64,000 nt of DNA from Lichenostomus cassidix (GCA_008360975.2 CM039198.1:10002547-10066546), one strand, 5' to 3'; shown: positions 13,901 through 28,900, counted from the stretch's first letter. Numbers and translations are program-made. The notes: generated from the letters alone by a model not told the origin.

Positions 13901-16900
13901 GGTTGTGGGTCATGTTCAACAAATGGGAATACAAAAGCCATTAATACTTAACCTGTTCCCAAGGCTGTGCAGCCTGCCTTCGTTCCCTCGTTCCCTTGTT
14001 CCCGCCTTCCCTCCTTCCCTCCTTCCCTCCTTCCTTCCCTCCTATAATTTTACCCTGTCTCTTATTCCCTACACCCCAAATCCCACCATCACCAACCCAG
14101 CACCCCTTGCTCTGCCCATTTTTGAAATCTTTGCTTCATCAACAGAGCTCATTCCCTATGGATTGGGCAATGAGGGTCATTCCATAGGGAATACAGCTGG
14201 GAAACAGGGCTTACCTGGCTACACTGCTTGAAGTCCCCATGACCCCATACTTCTGTCTGTCTCTGAGATGCCAAACTGACACAAAGTAGTGCTGTGGAGC
14301 TGGGGGTGGAATAACAACATTCCCTTATACCTTAAGTGGGAATTTGTCACATTCTTAATTTCAGAATTAAATAATTCTGAGTAAAGTGCAGGATCAATGG
14401 TGAGCTCCACTAAAGTCTTGTGCCTGTGACCAAAAAGAGCTTGAAATATGGAAATTCACATCACCAGGTGCTTGGACCATTTAATTGTACAGAAATTAGG
14501 GGGTTATGCTGCCATTCTGCAAATTGGGGCAATCATCTGGTTCCCCAGCATCAGTGTCCAAGGAAACCCTTCAACACCTCCATCCTGAACCAGACCACCC
14601 TCAGGAGGAGCTGAACAGCCACTTTGCAGGGCAGCTTCAACCAAAATCCAGCTTGTACTGATCTTTGTCATTTTGTTACTACCCCTAAATTAGATGTGGA
14701 TTTATTTATTTTGTTTGATTCCAACGAGGTAAAAAAATTGCCAAAAATTGAGTTGCCAAAATATCAAAGTTCTTCTGGTCCCAAATGCCAGCTGTGAGTG
14801 CAGGTTTTGGGATCCTAAAGCTTGAGTGAGGCACTGAGTTCTTCCTAGACTCATGTTGGGGCTTGGCATTGTAGAAATAAAGATCTAGAGCCAAGAAATT
14901 TCTACACTTCTGTACATGTTTTGGTCAAAGGAATTGTTCTGAACCCCTCCACGAACTCCTCACTCTTATCTCTTTCTCTCATCATTGTACCTCATCTGAT
15001 GTCCCAAAGAAGTCCCAGGCAGGTACAGGAGTCTGTGTGTCGTTCCCTCTCCATTTCCCTTCCATCAGGTTCTAGTTTAAAGTTGCCATTGAAAAACGTC
15101 TTTGAGGATCTTTAAAATAAAAAGGGAAGCTGAACAAAAGAAGCCCAGCTATGACTCAACTGCTAATGATTCCCTGGCTCCTGGCTGGAGCAGTGTCTGA
15201 GCAGGGCTGTCTCTCCATCATCGCCTCTCTGGCTGCTATTAGAGGGTAACCATGGCGATGGTTAATTGGCTGCCTTAGTCATGCAGCTCCTGTCGATGTG
15301 GGTCCTTACACAGAGAAACTCGATTAATTGCTTTGCTTCAAGATGGCAAATAGGAGTAAGTTTAGGGCAGTGAACAGAAAGAGGTTCCTCACTTGCTGAA
15401 GTGGTGCTATCAAGGAGGTGAGCTGGCTGAGAGGAACTGCTCCCTTGGGAAGGTTGGGAATGAGGTGGTCTGGCTGTAAAGGACTCACTCTATTGGAATG
15501 GAAGATTGGGAATGAGGTGATCTAGCTGTAAGGGACTAAATCCATTGGAATGGAAGGTTGGGAATGAGGTGATCTGGCTGTAGTGAATTTGCTCCCTTTG
15601 GAAAGTGGGGGATGAGAAGAACAAAGCTGCAATCAGGCAAATAGGAAAGACCAGCCAATACCAGTGATTGAAGATATCAGGGGAGGTCTTCGAGTGTCTG
15701 CCTTGAGGGTTTCAGTTTAAATTAAGCATCTGATGTCCCCAAATCTTTAAAAGCAACATCAAGTAATCCGTTTGCAATTGAGCTGAGGCCAAGTTTTATG
15801 GGGAATGCTCCTTTTCTGGGTCTGCTCAGGGAAAAGACCTGGCACAGGAGGTTTGGGCTGTCATGAAGGTCAGTGTGTGAGGAGGAGTGAAGGGGGATCA
15901 GGGCAGACTCTTGGGACTGCTGTGGCTGTTGGTTTGCCGTGGTTCCTGCACAGCCCTGCATCTCCTCTGCAGCTCTGGCCTCCTGTGAGGCTGGGAAGTT
16001 GAAGAGCTGGTTTAGCCTTTGGTGGGGTTTTTCTGTGAGACCCACAGGTGATGTAAGACAAGGTGAGACACAGGCAGCTTTGGAGGCCTTTCCTTTTCCC
16101 TTTACCCACATCCATCAATGTCTTATGAAACAAATTCTTGCAACTCCTTTCAGTTTGACTACCTAGTCTCTCTTCAGCTCTTTTCTGCTTTGTCCGAGTT
16201 GGATTGTGATGGGAGACATACAGATTTACCCCAAACAGTGTATAAAGCTTTATATGGTCAGTGAAAACCCAAACCAGAGCAGTGATAAGCCCCAGTCATC
16301 ATGGGCCAAGTGCAGAGAAGGCAGCACCTCTCTCTGGGATTTTCATACCTGAACACCAGCACTAAGCACTGCCTTGGTTCCTAGGTGAAGAGTGTGCAGG
16401 ATGCAATACGGGAGAAGAAGAAATCCTTCAATTTTCTTGGAGAAGACATTAACTTAGTCCCCTCAGTTGGGATTTTCATCACCATGAACCCTGGTTATGC
16501 AGGACGAACCGAGCTACCTGAGAATTTAAAAGCTCTCTTCAGGTGAGTCGAGGTCAGGCTTTGTGACCTGTGTTATAAGAATGGCAGAAATTGTCTTTTG
16601 GAACACCCAGGTTTGGCTTCATTTTCTTGGGATATTCACTCCCACTGGGGATTTACAGATTGTTTCAGCCTTGAGCACCAAGCCTGGATCAGGGAATGCA
16701 CAGGGAGGGCAAAGGAGCTCTCTCCTGAGCCATGGGAAAAGGCAGTGTGGGCAGACTGGGAAAGTCCCCAGTGGCTCACTGGAGAAGACCTGGAAGATAA
16801 AGCTACAACTGCACTGCCCTTGAGCTCTGTAGTCAATACTTGCTCTGCAGTCCTTTCCTGCCTGTCTCCCTAGGCCCTGTGCGATGGTGGTGCCAGACTT

Positions 16901-19900
16901 TGAGCTGATCTGTGAGATTATGTTGGTGGCTGAGGGGTTCCTCCAGGCCCGGGCCTTAGCCAGGAAGTTCATCACGCTCTACCAGCTCTGCAAGGAGCTC
17001 CTGTCCAAGCAGGTGAGCCCTCTGCTCTGCTCTGGATCCCCCAAGTCAGGAATGTGACACTCTACCACACACATCTATGGCTGAAGCCTCACAGCTTTTA
17101 TTTACTGACTGCCTTGGTGGCACCTGCTGGGAGAAGGGAAGGTTTGGGATCATCAGAGCAATGACATTTTCAAACTGCTTTCCTGGAGGATCTGCAGGGA
17201 CAAAGGCACTTGGCCAGCTCCATTAGTGAGAGGGATTTTTCAAAGGGCTCAAATGCCACCATGGCTGGGGTAGTATTCAGTGACCCTTTGCTTTCCAGTC
17301 TCTTAGCTCCCATTGATTCTCCTGCCTGCGAGGAGTTAATGAGGACTGTCCCTCTCTTAGTCCAACTAAATACTTCTCTTTCATGTCAAGTGTTGACCTT
17401 GTAGGGTCACTTTCAGTGCAAAACTCTGGTTAATCAGATTTTAACTTGTCATCATCTGCATGGATGAAAGCTGGGGCCAGTGGTGAGTTGAATGAGGACT
17501 CCAGATGGAAAACCTGATCTCAGCTGTGCCAGCATGAGCTTGGCTGGGTTTCTGCCTTGCCACAGAAACTCTGAACAGTGCACCTGGAGGCCTGGGGGAG
17601 CTGTGGTCTCTCACATGAAGCAGTCAAGCTGTTGGGCTGTGCTCTGCAGGCTCTTAATGGAGCAGAAATAGGACTTGCATGTTGGCTTGAGAGTTCCTCC
17701 TGTGCCTCTTTAGGATTCCTTTTCAGCAGTGTCCTCCCTGCCCCTGCTTGGTGGACTGTCCCTAGGACCAAATGTGTGTGGTAACCTGGTGATGGGCAGG
17801 ATGGAGAAATTTGGGTATCTGAGGTCTCAGAATGGACTAACAAGCCTTTCACCTCAGGAGCTCCTGGAGATCCAGGGCTCTGGCTGGCCTTGCTTTACCT
17901 GCACAAAGGCCAAGCAAACTGCTTTAGGGTCTAGGGGAAGAAATTGCTCATGTCTCCAGAGGGCAAGTCCTACTGCTGACAGTGCCAGCTCTGAGGCCAT
18001 GTGTTGGCATGAACAGCTGCTTTATTCGACTCTTTGATTCTGTCCCTGCTGGGATGGAGAGCAGGTAGCTCAGGCTGGTGGAAGTCTCTGGCCATGACAC
18101 AGATAATGGATTTATCCACAGATAGTGGATGCCTTTCCACTGCTGACTGGTCTGGCAACTGTGATTCCTGGTTCTTATCCCTGCCTGCTGATACTGTTTA
18201 GGCATCAACTCACCCCTGTTTTTATTTCTTCCTGCCCCTCCATGTAGGATCACTACGACTGGGGTCTGCGGGCCATCAAGTCAGTGCTGGTGGTCGCTGG
18301 CTCTCTCAAACGTGCAGACCCAGACCGACCCGAAGAGCAAGTCCTGATGCGCTCCCTCCGTGACTTTAACATCCCCAAGATCGTGACAGATGACGTGCCA
18401 GTGTTCATGGGGCTGATTGGGGACCTGTTCCCTGCGCTGGATGTGCCTCGGAAGCGTGACCTGGATTTCGAGGTGCTGGTGAAGGAGGCTGTGCTGGAGC
18501 TCCGGCTGCAGCCTGAGGACAACTTTGTACTCAAAGTAAGACCAAGGGATGCTCTTCCTTACCTACACCATCATCAGCTCAGTTGGGTTTTCTCAGCCAT
18601 CTTTGCTTTTTCAAAGAGGGCTCTGCACAATCACAGACTCATAGAATGGTGTGTGTTGGAAGGGAACTTAAAGCCCATCTCCTTCCACCCCCTGCCATGG
18701 GTGGGGCCACCTTCCATTAGACCAGGTTGCTCCAAGCCCTTTCCACCTGGCCTTGGACACTGTCAGGGAGGGGCAGCCACAGTATTCCCCTTGCAGACAG
18801 ACCAGAACACCCAGCTCTGCTGGGTCTGATGCAGCTGCAGCTACTCCTAAAGCCAGCACTGCCTCTTGCCTGGATTTACAAAGAGACTGACTCTTGTAGG
18901 CTCATGCACATGTGGCCCCTGGACAGCACAGCCTCCTTGGCTGGTGGCTGTCAGATGTGAACACTGCTGGAGGAGGTTTGTCTGCCTGCTCAGCATTTCA
19001 CCCATCACAGTTAGAGTGGTCAGACCCAACTATGGGTCAAATCCCTCTGTGTCTCTGGGTCACAACTTTCTAAAGAGGAGGACTCACAGAATCACAGAAT
19101 GGTTTGGGTGGGAAGAGACCTTAAAGAGCATCTCATTCCAGCCCCCCGCCATGAGCAGGGACTCCTTCCACTAGACCAAGTTTTGCAAATTTGAGCTTCA
19201 GTTTGGCATCTTTGTCTGAGCTCTGGGCTGTTTCCCCAGGTGGTGCAGCTGGAGGAGCTGCTGGGTGTCAGGCACTCGGTGTTCGTGGTGGGTTCTGCAG
19301 GCACAGGCAAGTCCCAGGTGCTGAGGTCCCTGCACAGGACCTACCAGAGAATGAAGCGCCGTCCTGTCTGGACAGACCTCAACCCCAAGGCAGTCACCAA
19401 CGACGAGCTTTTCGGCATCATTAACCCAGCAACAAGAGAATGGAAAGATGGTAAATATCTTTTCATGCCTGAATTTGGAGATGAAAAGGGTATTTTTAAT
19501 GAAGCTCCTGAGTGACAGCAGGATGATGGTTCTTTATGTGCAGATCTCACAGCCCAGGTGCTCCTCCCAGCCATGTGAGGGTTAGCTGTTGGAAGGACAT
19601 GCAGGATGTCACAGCTTTTTGGTCTTCAATTGGGAATTTATCCTTTTGCCGTGAGGATAATTATGCCCATTAACACCCACACCTCCCAGTTTTTTGGGGC
19701 TGGGCTGGTGATGGAATAGAGCTCCCTTCTGCCCTGTGATGTGCACTGTGGTCCCCCAAAATGTGCCACTGCCAGGTTTCCTTAGCTGGACACTCACAGT
19801 AGCCTCTGAGAGGTGTTTTTCCACTAAATATCAGTGCCTGATCTCTAGCACACAGTGTTTGCCGGACTGTTGATCCTGATTGCTCCTGAGGAGGATAAGA

Positions 19901-22900
19901 TGAGCATTTAAAACCTGCTGAAAGATTACAGAGATGTGGAGTGAGAACGTTGGGTTGTGACTAATCCAGAAAGGCAGCTTTGATTTCCGAGTGCTGTTTT
20001 GGGAGTCGTGGGGGAGGTCGGGGAGGACAGCTCCATAAATCATGCTCAGCCAGAGGTCTCCAGGAGATGAGCTTCCACCACCTCCCCTGGCCCCACCATG
20101 ACCCCTCCTGCCCCCTGCTTTGCTCCAGTGCCAGGATTAATTTCTTTTTAATTGTAATTGGGGACCCTAAATCAAAGTGTCAGAGGGAAGTGTGGGATAC
20201 AGCCAGAACCCTGCAGAGAGAGCTGCAGATCAGGGACTGTGGGTGGCACTGGACAGCAGGAGGGACACTGGCAGGTGACAGTCCAGCATTCTCAATCCTC
20301 TAATGTTTCAAGAGAACTTACAGGACTTTTTCCTGAGGACTCAAGGCAGATATTTCTGCATTAACCATTCCTGAAAAGGTTGTTCCTTGGTGTCAAAGAC
20401 CAGAAAAGGCCATTTTCACCACAGCCTGACAAGAGAGGATGTGTTTCCTTACGGATCAGCTCCTCCTTTTGCTCCTCCCGAGTTCATCCTGTCACTCATT
20501 TCCCTGCCACCAGTTGGAAAGTTTGTACATGTTAGGTGGGAAAAGGTTCCACAAGGGAATCCTGAAAGTGTTATTTGGAGAACCAAACTCATCTTTCAAA
20601 TCCCAAGACCGCCCTGTGGTGTGGCTGCCCAAGGCTGGGAGAGGAGCACTTCCCTCCAGCTGCTGTCGTGGTGTGTGTGAGGGAAGCACTGATGCTCTCA
20701 GGCAGGAGCTGCTGCTGACACTGATGGTGCTGGAGTGATTGCCAAGATGTGTCCAGGCAGAGGCAGAGAAGTGTTATTTCTGACCCCATCTCGTACCTGT
20801 GTCAGCTGAGCTGTTCTGGGTTTGTTGTGCTCAAGCTTTGTTTCGGTCATACAATGCCACCGGCTGTTCCTGACCTGGATCACAAGGGAATAGCTTGTCC
20901 TGGAGAAAAAAAAACCATGCCTGTCACAATTGACCAGATGCTAGGCTGTTTTTAATGTTTGCCTGATGTTCCTTCATGCAGACCAGCCTTTCCCTAGGTA
21001 TTTCCTCATGTGGAGGAGAGTGATGGTTTTGTGGAGCTCTCATTTGCCCTGCAGTACTTCTGCTCTGTTCCCAGCTTCTCGCTCTTAGCATTCATTATTT
21101 ACTCCCCTTGAGACTCTGTATCCTCTCTGTCTCCTTGATTTTACTGACATTTTGTTCTGTCACTCAATGTCAGTCTGGGCTTGTTCTCCCCTCAGTCTCA
21201 CTACAGCTGTGACCCAGCATTTAAAGCATCTTGATTTCCCTGATATACTTCAAGCCACGGAAAAAAAGGAAATTAGAAGAGTTTCCAAGGCATATTCAGA
21301 TTGTTTTCTCTGCATTGTGTAATTTGTGTATTTTTTTTTTTCTCTATCTGCTCTTTATTTTTCTTACGATTTTCAGTAGGAATGAAGCTCATGTAAATCC
21401 ACAGTCATTCTCAGTGATAATAACTGATAATGTTTTTTTTCTTCAAAGCAGGTATCATTATATAGTATTATTTATGTCCAGATGCAAAGAGTTGTGAACA
21501 TTTATGAGGAAAGCATAATTTTTAGAAAGGTGCTAGAAAAATGTTAGAGCAGGTGACAACTTCAAGGTTCATCAACATATTCATGTCACCCTCCCAGGAC
21601 TGTTTTCATCAATCATGCGAGAGCTGGCCAACATCTCCCATGATGGTCCCAAGTGGATGGTACTAGATGGAGATATTGATCCGATGTGGATTGAATCTCT
21701 TAACACTGTGATGGATGATAATAAGGTAATGGGTATAAGGTAAAGAAACAGGTGTTCCTTGTCGGGTGTGAGTCAGCCTGGGAGAAATGCAGATGCTGAA
21801 ATAACACCTCCCGGAATAATGCAATTGTGTTTCTTCAGACAAGCCAAACAATATTGCATAAAGGCAATGGTGCATGAGGGAAATAGCTCAGAGCTTGTTT
21901 TCATTGGAATTTCTCTTTTCTGGAGAGTCGTGCTCATGAGTAATCATTAATGTCCTGATCATAACTTCAGGCCCTTTAGAAATAGAGTAGGGACATAATT
22001 CTGTACCTTTTCCCCACACTGAGGGAGTGCTTTAGATTCTGGGATGTGGAAGAGAGAAGAATAGTGCCAGTTAGAAATCATGTCATGGCATCACAGAATG
22101 ATTTGAGTTGGGAGGGATCTCAAAACTCATCCCATTCCACCCCTGTCATGGGCAGGGACACCTTCCACTGTCCCAGGCTGCTCCAAGCCCTGTCCAAGCT
22201 GGCCTTGGACACATCCAGGGATTCAGGGGCAGCCACAGCTTCCCTGGGCACCCTGTACCAGGGCCTGCCCACCCTCACAGGGAAGGATTCCTATCCCATC
22301 TCTCCCTGCCTTCTGGCAGTGGGAAGCCATTGTCTCTTGTCCTGTCACTCCAGGCCCTTTTCCAAAGTCTCTCTCCAGCTCTCCTGGAGCCCCTTCAGGT
22401 GCCAAAAGGCCACAATAAGGTCACCCCAGGTCCTTCTTTAGGTTGAACAACCCCAATTCTCTCAGCCTGTCTGAGAACTAACAGAGCTGCTCCATCCTTT
22501 GGATCATCCTGCTGCCTCCTCTGCACTCTCCAGCAGCTCCAGGTCCTTCCTGTGCTGGGGCAGCTCTGCAGGTGGGGTCTCAGCTGAGCACAGGGGCAGA
22601 ATCCCCCTCATCCTGCTGGACACACTGGGGCTCAGCCCTTTGCCCCAGAGCTGCTGTGCCTCGAGGAGCTGGGCTGAGCAGCCAACACCAGCAGTGCCAG
22701 TGCTGAGTGCTTTTTATTCCTGTTCTGGGAGAGCTTTAGGCTGTCTGTCTGTGCACACACAGGTGCTGACCCTGGCCAGCAATGAGAGGATCCCTCTGAA
22801 CCCCACCATGAGGCTGCTGTTTGAGATCAGCCACCTGCGCACTGCCACCCCGGCCACCGTGTCCCGGGCGGGTGAGTCCTGCCTGAGCTCACCTGGCAGC

Positions 22901-25900
22901 AAGTGGCATTGGTGATGTTAATCAGTCTTTTGTTGGCCAGCTTGGTGCCTTTGAAAGCCCCCAGCCTGGTAGCACAGCTGCCCTGGGTGTGCAGGGTGTG
23001 TTCCTGAAGCACACTGAGGATCCTGAGCCCAGGGGCATGTGGGGTCTGTCATCACCTTGGAGGTGTAGTTGGGGTGTTCCTACTGCTGATGTGGGATCAT
23101 GGCTGCAGTTCTGCACAGCTCTGTGTGGGCCTGATGAGGACAGTGCCAGTCTGGATCCCAAAGAGCTGATCTTTTGGAGCAGCACATGGGAACAGGGAAG
23201 GAAGGTGTCCCCTGCTGTCTGGGGCCCAGAGCAATAACATGGCTCAGGCAACACTGTTGAGGAGCAGAAAGGCCTTGCAAAGGGAGAGCCTTGTTGCCCT
23301 TGTAAAATCCTTGCTCACTTCTGTTACTTTGGCTAACTAGAAAAGCATTCTGGGAATAACTCAGGTAAACCAGAGGAGAAAAACAAGTTACATAATTGTA
23401 AAACAATTATTAGAACCAATCAGTGCTCACACTGTGGGGCTGTGGTTGGTTACACATGATGCCTACTCCTACTGTAGTCTATAGTGATTGGTTAAGCACA
23501 TTTGTTGTGCCTCACAAGTATGGAAGCTCATAACAAATTAACAGTTTAAGAGCCCTGAATTTTTGCAATAAGGCATCTTTGCCATAGCCATTGTGGAGAT
23601 TATGCATTTAACACCACACAACACCATGTTCTAGATTTGGGACAGGGTCACGAGAAGTGTCCTGTTTTCTTGACTTACATCTCTTCACTTCTGCTCTGCA
23701 GTGGGGCAGGTAATAGGGCTCCATGTGTATTTGACAGGGTTTCAGTTGTGTGAGAGTAGCTGAAAATTTCTGGTGGAAAAAGGGAGAATCTCTGCTGTGT
23801 CCTTACTGTTCCCTCTTCTCCTGGCCCTAAAGGGATCCTGTACATCAATCCTTCGGATCTGGGCTGGAATCCCCCTGTGAGCAGCTGGATTGACCGGCGA
23901 GAGGTGCAGTCTGAGAGAGCCAACCTGACCATTCTGTTTGACAAGTACCTGCCAGTGTGCCTGGACACCCTCAGAACAAGGTACCATTGAAGGGTGGTTG
24001 TGTCTCCACTGCTGAGGGCAGGGGGGTCACTCACCACTTTCCAGCTGTGCTGGGGTTGTGCTGCAGAGCTGGTCAGTGTCCTCCTTGTCCCCAGGAGCCA
24101 TGAGTGCCATTGGCTTCAGCTCCAAGGAACAGCAGGGTGAGAGGGCAGTTGACACTCCTGCCCATCCTGGGTTGGTCTGATTTGGTTCTCCTTGGATATT
24201 GATTTGGTGGTTCCTGTACTTGTATCAGTTTTGTATCTCTTGGAAAGTAAATCCACAAGACCCTAAAGAGGACATCTTTCCAGTCTCCTGATGTGTCAGG
24301 CCAGACCTGAGTTCACTCCACAAATCATGTTTCAGTAGAGCATATTTCAGACCATTGCTGAAAGAAAGTGTGGAAGATGGACTGAGCAGATCCTCTTTAG
24401 TCCTCTCCCCACTTCTTTTCCTGCCCCTTGGGGATGAGGAGGAAGCTGGTGTTCATGTGAGGGTGGGATTGCTCCAGAGGCAGTCCTCTCTTAGATTCCT
24501 ATCCCAGAGCATTTGAGCACAGCTGAGCTGCTCTGTGTGGGCATCCAACCTGGGCATGTTTCATGGCTGGACACCAGACTACTGAACATGAAAAACTGGA
24601 CAAGAAGTGACGGTTTTAAACGGAACAAGGGGAAATTTAGATTAGGTATTAGGAAAAAATTCTTTCTTGTGAGGGTGGTCAGGCCCTGGCACAGGGTGCC
24701 CAGAGAAGCTGTGGCTGCCCCTGGATCCCTGGAGGTGTCCAAGGCCAGGTTGGATGGGGCTTGGAGCAGCCTGGGCTAGTGGGAGGTGTCCCTGCCATGG
24801 CAGGGAGTTGGAGTAGATGACCTTTAAAAGGTCCCTTCTAACCCAACCTACTCTATGACTCTATGATTCTCTATCCTCTGCTTGCTCCCTATAGCTGCAC
24901 TTTCATTTAAAAGAAAAAAAGAAAAGTCAACATACAACTGAATCTGAGCACTGTCAGCCCCAACAGGGAGGTGTCAGGAGGAGCTGCTTTACTACAAGTA
25001 CTGCTCCTTGGAGTGGGAGTTGGGAATCTTGCTTGGGAGCTGCTCTCTGGGTGCCCAAACTTTATAGCTGTTGGCAGCAAAGCCCATTGAGCATCTGCAG
25101 CCCTCTCTGCTCAACAACTGTCAGACCGTGAAATCCCCAGGATTGGCTGCACCAGCTCCGAGCTGAGTATTTTGGTAGCTTGCTTAATTCAGAAATTGTA
25201 AAACCAACCTTTCAAATAGCTCTAATTACTTTATGCAGGACTTCAGTGCTGCTACAATATTAGTCTGGAATTCTGTAAGTGTAGCTTAAACGAATGTAAA
25301 ATGGCAAGATGAAAGGTTTTATTTTATTACTCCTCTATTTGACCGCTTTTGAACTCCTCATGCTCCCAGGAAATCATCGCCTTTAGCAACTCCTCCATTT
25401 TACTTCTTTCAAGAGGATCAAAGTTTTTAAGTGCTTGAAACTTCTGATTACTGTTATTACATGTGACTGTGCCAGTGCCAGCGGGTCCAGGCAGAGGATG
25501 GGTGTTCTCCTTTGTGCTCTTCCAGGGAATGAGACACTCGCTGCTGACAAGGAAAATATTCTGACAAAGCATTCCTGCCTTGTTTTCCTGGGCTGGGAGC
25601 AACCCTGGTGCTTCACCCAGTTATATTTCCCATATTTTCAATTTCCATCCCTCAGATTTAAGAAGATTATTCCCATTCCTGAGCAGAGCATGGTTCAGAT
25701 GCTGTGTTACCTCCTGGAATGCCTCCTGACAGAGGAGAACACACCTCCCGACTGTCCCAAGGAGCTTTATGAACTTTATTTTGTCTTTGCTGCTGTCTGG
25801 GCTTTTGGTGGATCCATGTTTCAGGACCAGGTAAGGAGGTGCCACATCAGCATCTTTCAAGAGGCCTTTTATTGCCTTTATTTATTTATACTTTTTTCTA

Positions 25901-28900
25901 CTTCCCCACGCCTAGTGCTGTGTCAGTGCTGCTGTTTGACCTGGAAACCTGAACTAAACAATCCCTTTCATGAAAGACCTCATTATCCAGGAGGAACATG
26001 GGAGAATGGCTGGGGGGTCATGGGGTGGAGGTGGAGGGTGTTTGCTTATGCAGAAACATTTCACTGGGGAGGTTAATTTATAGACATTTGTGGATATGCA
26101 TAATCCATCAAATGAAGATGGATTTATCAGGTGAATCCATCAGTGGAGCATTCCCCAGACTGTGCAGGTAAATGCTGGGCTCTATGGCACAAACCAGCTC
26201 TGTCACCACAGCCTGTTATTAAACACAGGAGGTTGTTGAGAGTTGGCTGTCCTCAATTTCTGGTGGAATTACACAAGAAAGGGGTGGTCAGCAGGGCAGG
26301 ATGGGGTTTGGGGATCATGTGCTTCCCCTGAAGTGGAACAGTCTTGGCTTGGAGGGTGCTGAGGGGTGCTTGTGGCACTCAGGTGACCTTCCCTCTGGGC
26401 AGGCAGCTCGGGGGGGCTCTTGGGGGATGTGCTGGGCTCAGTCAGGCTGTGGAGGGATGGATGTCCACAGTCTAGGATGTGCTGGAGGCATGACCCTGAG
26501 AGATCCAGAGACAGAGACCCCCTTGGGCTGTGAAGATTAATCAGGACAAGTGGTGATGCTATTCCCCCCAGGTCAAGCCCCTTCTCTGGAGCCCCCTACC
26601 CCTGTCACTAGTTGGACTTGTTGATGACAGTGTGTCCCAAAGACCTTGCTGTCAACCTTGGTTCCCAGAAAGAACCAAGACGGGAGAGGGGCCTCGTGCT
26701 CCCCAGGCCTTGGAGCTCTGCAATGTGTTTGGTGCTTCTAGCTGGGGAAAAGGGCAGGGAAAGTACTGGTAAAGTCACAAATATAGAAAAGACAAAAGGC
26801 AAAATCACTCTGGCATCATGGACACGGCATTCCCATGCCACAGCAGTCAGTTCTGGCATGGCAGGGCCTGGGCCCAGCTGGCAGGAGTGGCAGGAGGAGC
26901 TGGCTGTGTGGCAGGAGGAGCTGGGTGTGTGGCAGGAGGAGCTGGCTGTGTGGCAGGAGGCTCAGCATCCCGCAGGGAGGATGCTGCCCTGGAAGCCGAG
27001 CTGGGCGTTGCTGCCTGTGCTGCTCTGTAAATGTCAGAGAGGAGAGCGTGAGCACACAGCGTCCGAGCGAGGGGGAGCCTGATGAAAAATGAGCCAATAT
27101 AAAAGCTGTTTATTGCTCCCTGCTGAAGGTGCCCTTCGGGGTGACCTTTTGCTGCCGAAATGTCAGGAGAAACAGGCTGGAAGGCTTCCCACTGCTCAGC
27201 GTTTGTTGGTGGGGAGCGGAGCCCCTCTATAAAAACAGATGATAGATTTGCCATTTCCAGGCTCTGAAATTAGCAGAAATCCATATGGGGTTTTTGTTAA
27301 AGAAGCAGTTTGAACTCGATACCATTCTGGCAGTAGAGCTGGGGCTGGGGCTGCTCCACTTAAGGGCTCAGCCCCTCCCAGTGCTGTGAGCACGGCGAGG
27401 CACCACTGCCAGAAAGCTTTTAGCAGTGCTGCACATCTCTGCTCCGCTGCCGGGCTGAGGAGTTGTGACAACAGGAGATTGGGGATTACAGTCATTCTGC
27501 CTCTCTGGGTAGCACGAGACTGCAAAATCCTGGACGCTAATAATGTGTTTTTCAAATCCTCTGGTTTTTTGATGTACGGTGGCTCGGGGAGCTTTGCAGA
27601 GGACACTCAGTTCAAAGCCAGGCTTCCTGATGGAGGCTGAGCAGTCCATGGTCCCACCTGGTCCCAGGAAAGCCTGTGGGGTGGCTATGGGGAAGAGAGA
27701 CCTGCAGATACCCCAGGAATAAACTGCTGCTAAAATTGGCTCAGTGATGCATCTGCTCTCTCCCAGACATCATTTTAGCAGCACTTTTCCCCTCCTTCCT
27801 CCCTGTTTCTCCCCAGGGCTGAAGGCTGCAGTCGCTGTGCTCTGCGTGGGAAGGGTTCACACAGCGACTGGCCCAATTTCACACAGGAGACCTGAGGCAG
27901 GGAAGGGGACTAAGCACATTCTGCAAATCCTGACTCAGTATCTAAAGCAAAAACTGTCAACCCAGCTCTCAACAAAAGTTCAGAGGCTTCAAAATCTCCA
28001 TGCATGGAGAGACAGAATGGGGAAAGGCAGGAAAGCAGGAGCTCTATGGCAGCATGGAAACAACTGAGCTGCAGGAGCACTGCCCCTCTCCCGTGCTTTG
28101 CTGCACTGCTGCCTGCAGTCCTGCTGCTCCTGCTTGAAAAGAGGCCAGAAAACAACAACCAAGTGTTTGCAGGGCAGTGTGATTTATGAGGAAGAGATTT
28201 GGTATGCATGCTCTGACTGTCCATGGCCATGGATGGAGATGGATGTGGTGTCCTTGTCTGTTGGAAGAAGTAGGCACCAAAAATCAATCAAGTGTCTGTT
28301 TAGTCATAGGCACGTATTTCTCTTTTTCAAATTGATCCATCTGTCTAATCTCAGGCATACTAGGAGTGATCAACACAGAGGATGAAATATTTAGGGGAAT
28401 AAATAGGAGTGATGAGAAGAAATGAAGAAAATGAAGAATTAGACAATAATAGGAAAAAGGATAAGATTATTATGCCGTGGAATATATTTTAAGGACTAAT
28501 CCCACTCTGGTGGACTGGGATAAATAACATATTCCACCTCTAATGAATTTCTCCAGATTTGCCTATTTTCTCCTCTCTTTGTCTTGCAGCTCGTGGACTA
28601 CAGAGTGGAGTTCAGCAAGTGGTGGGTGGCAGAATTCAAGACAATCAAGTTTCCTTCTCAGGGCACAGTCTTTGACTTTTACATTGATCCAGAAACAAAG
28701 AAGTTTGAGCCTTGGTCTAAACTTATTCCCCGGTTTGAATTTGATCCAGAGATGCCACTGCAGGTAGGTGACCCTGGCAGGCTGTTTGGCTGCAGGAGTT
28801 CCTGTGTTTCAGTGACTGCATGTGGGTGTTTCAATGAAGTCTGGTGAAAGGTTAGGCTCTGATGGAATTCTTTGTGGGATACATCTAAATTACCCATTTT

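Noticed and set aside
26887..26962. CRISPR-like array or coding heptad repeat
   Set aside because: Units are contiguous with no spacers and lie in a vertebrate intron. The open frames across it are a by-product of a 21-bp period divisible by three.
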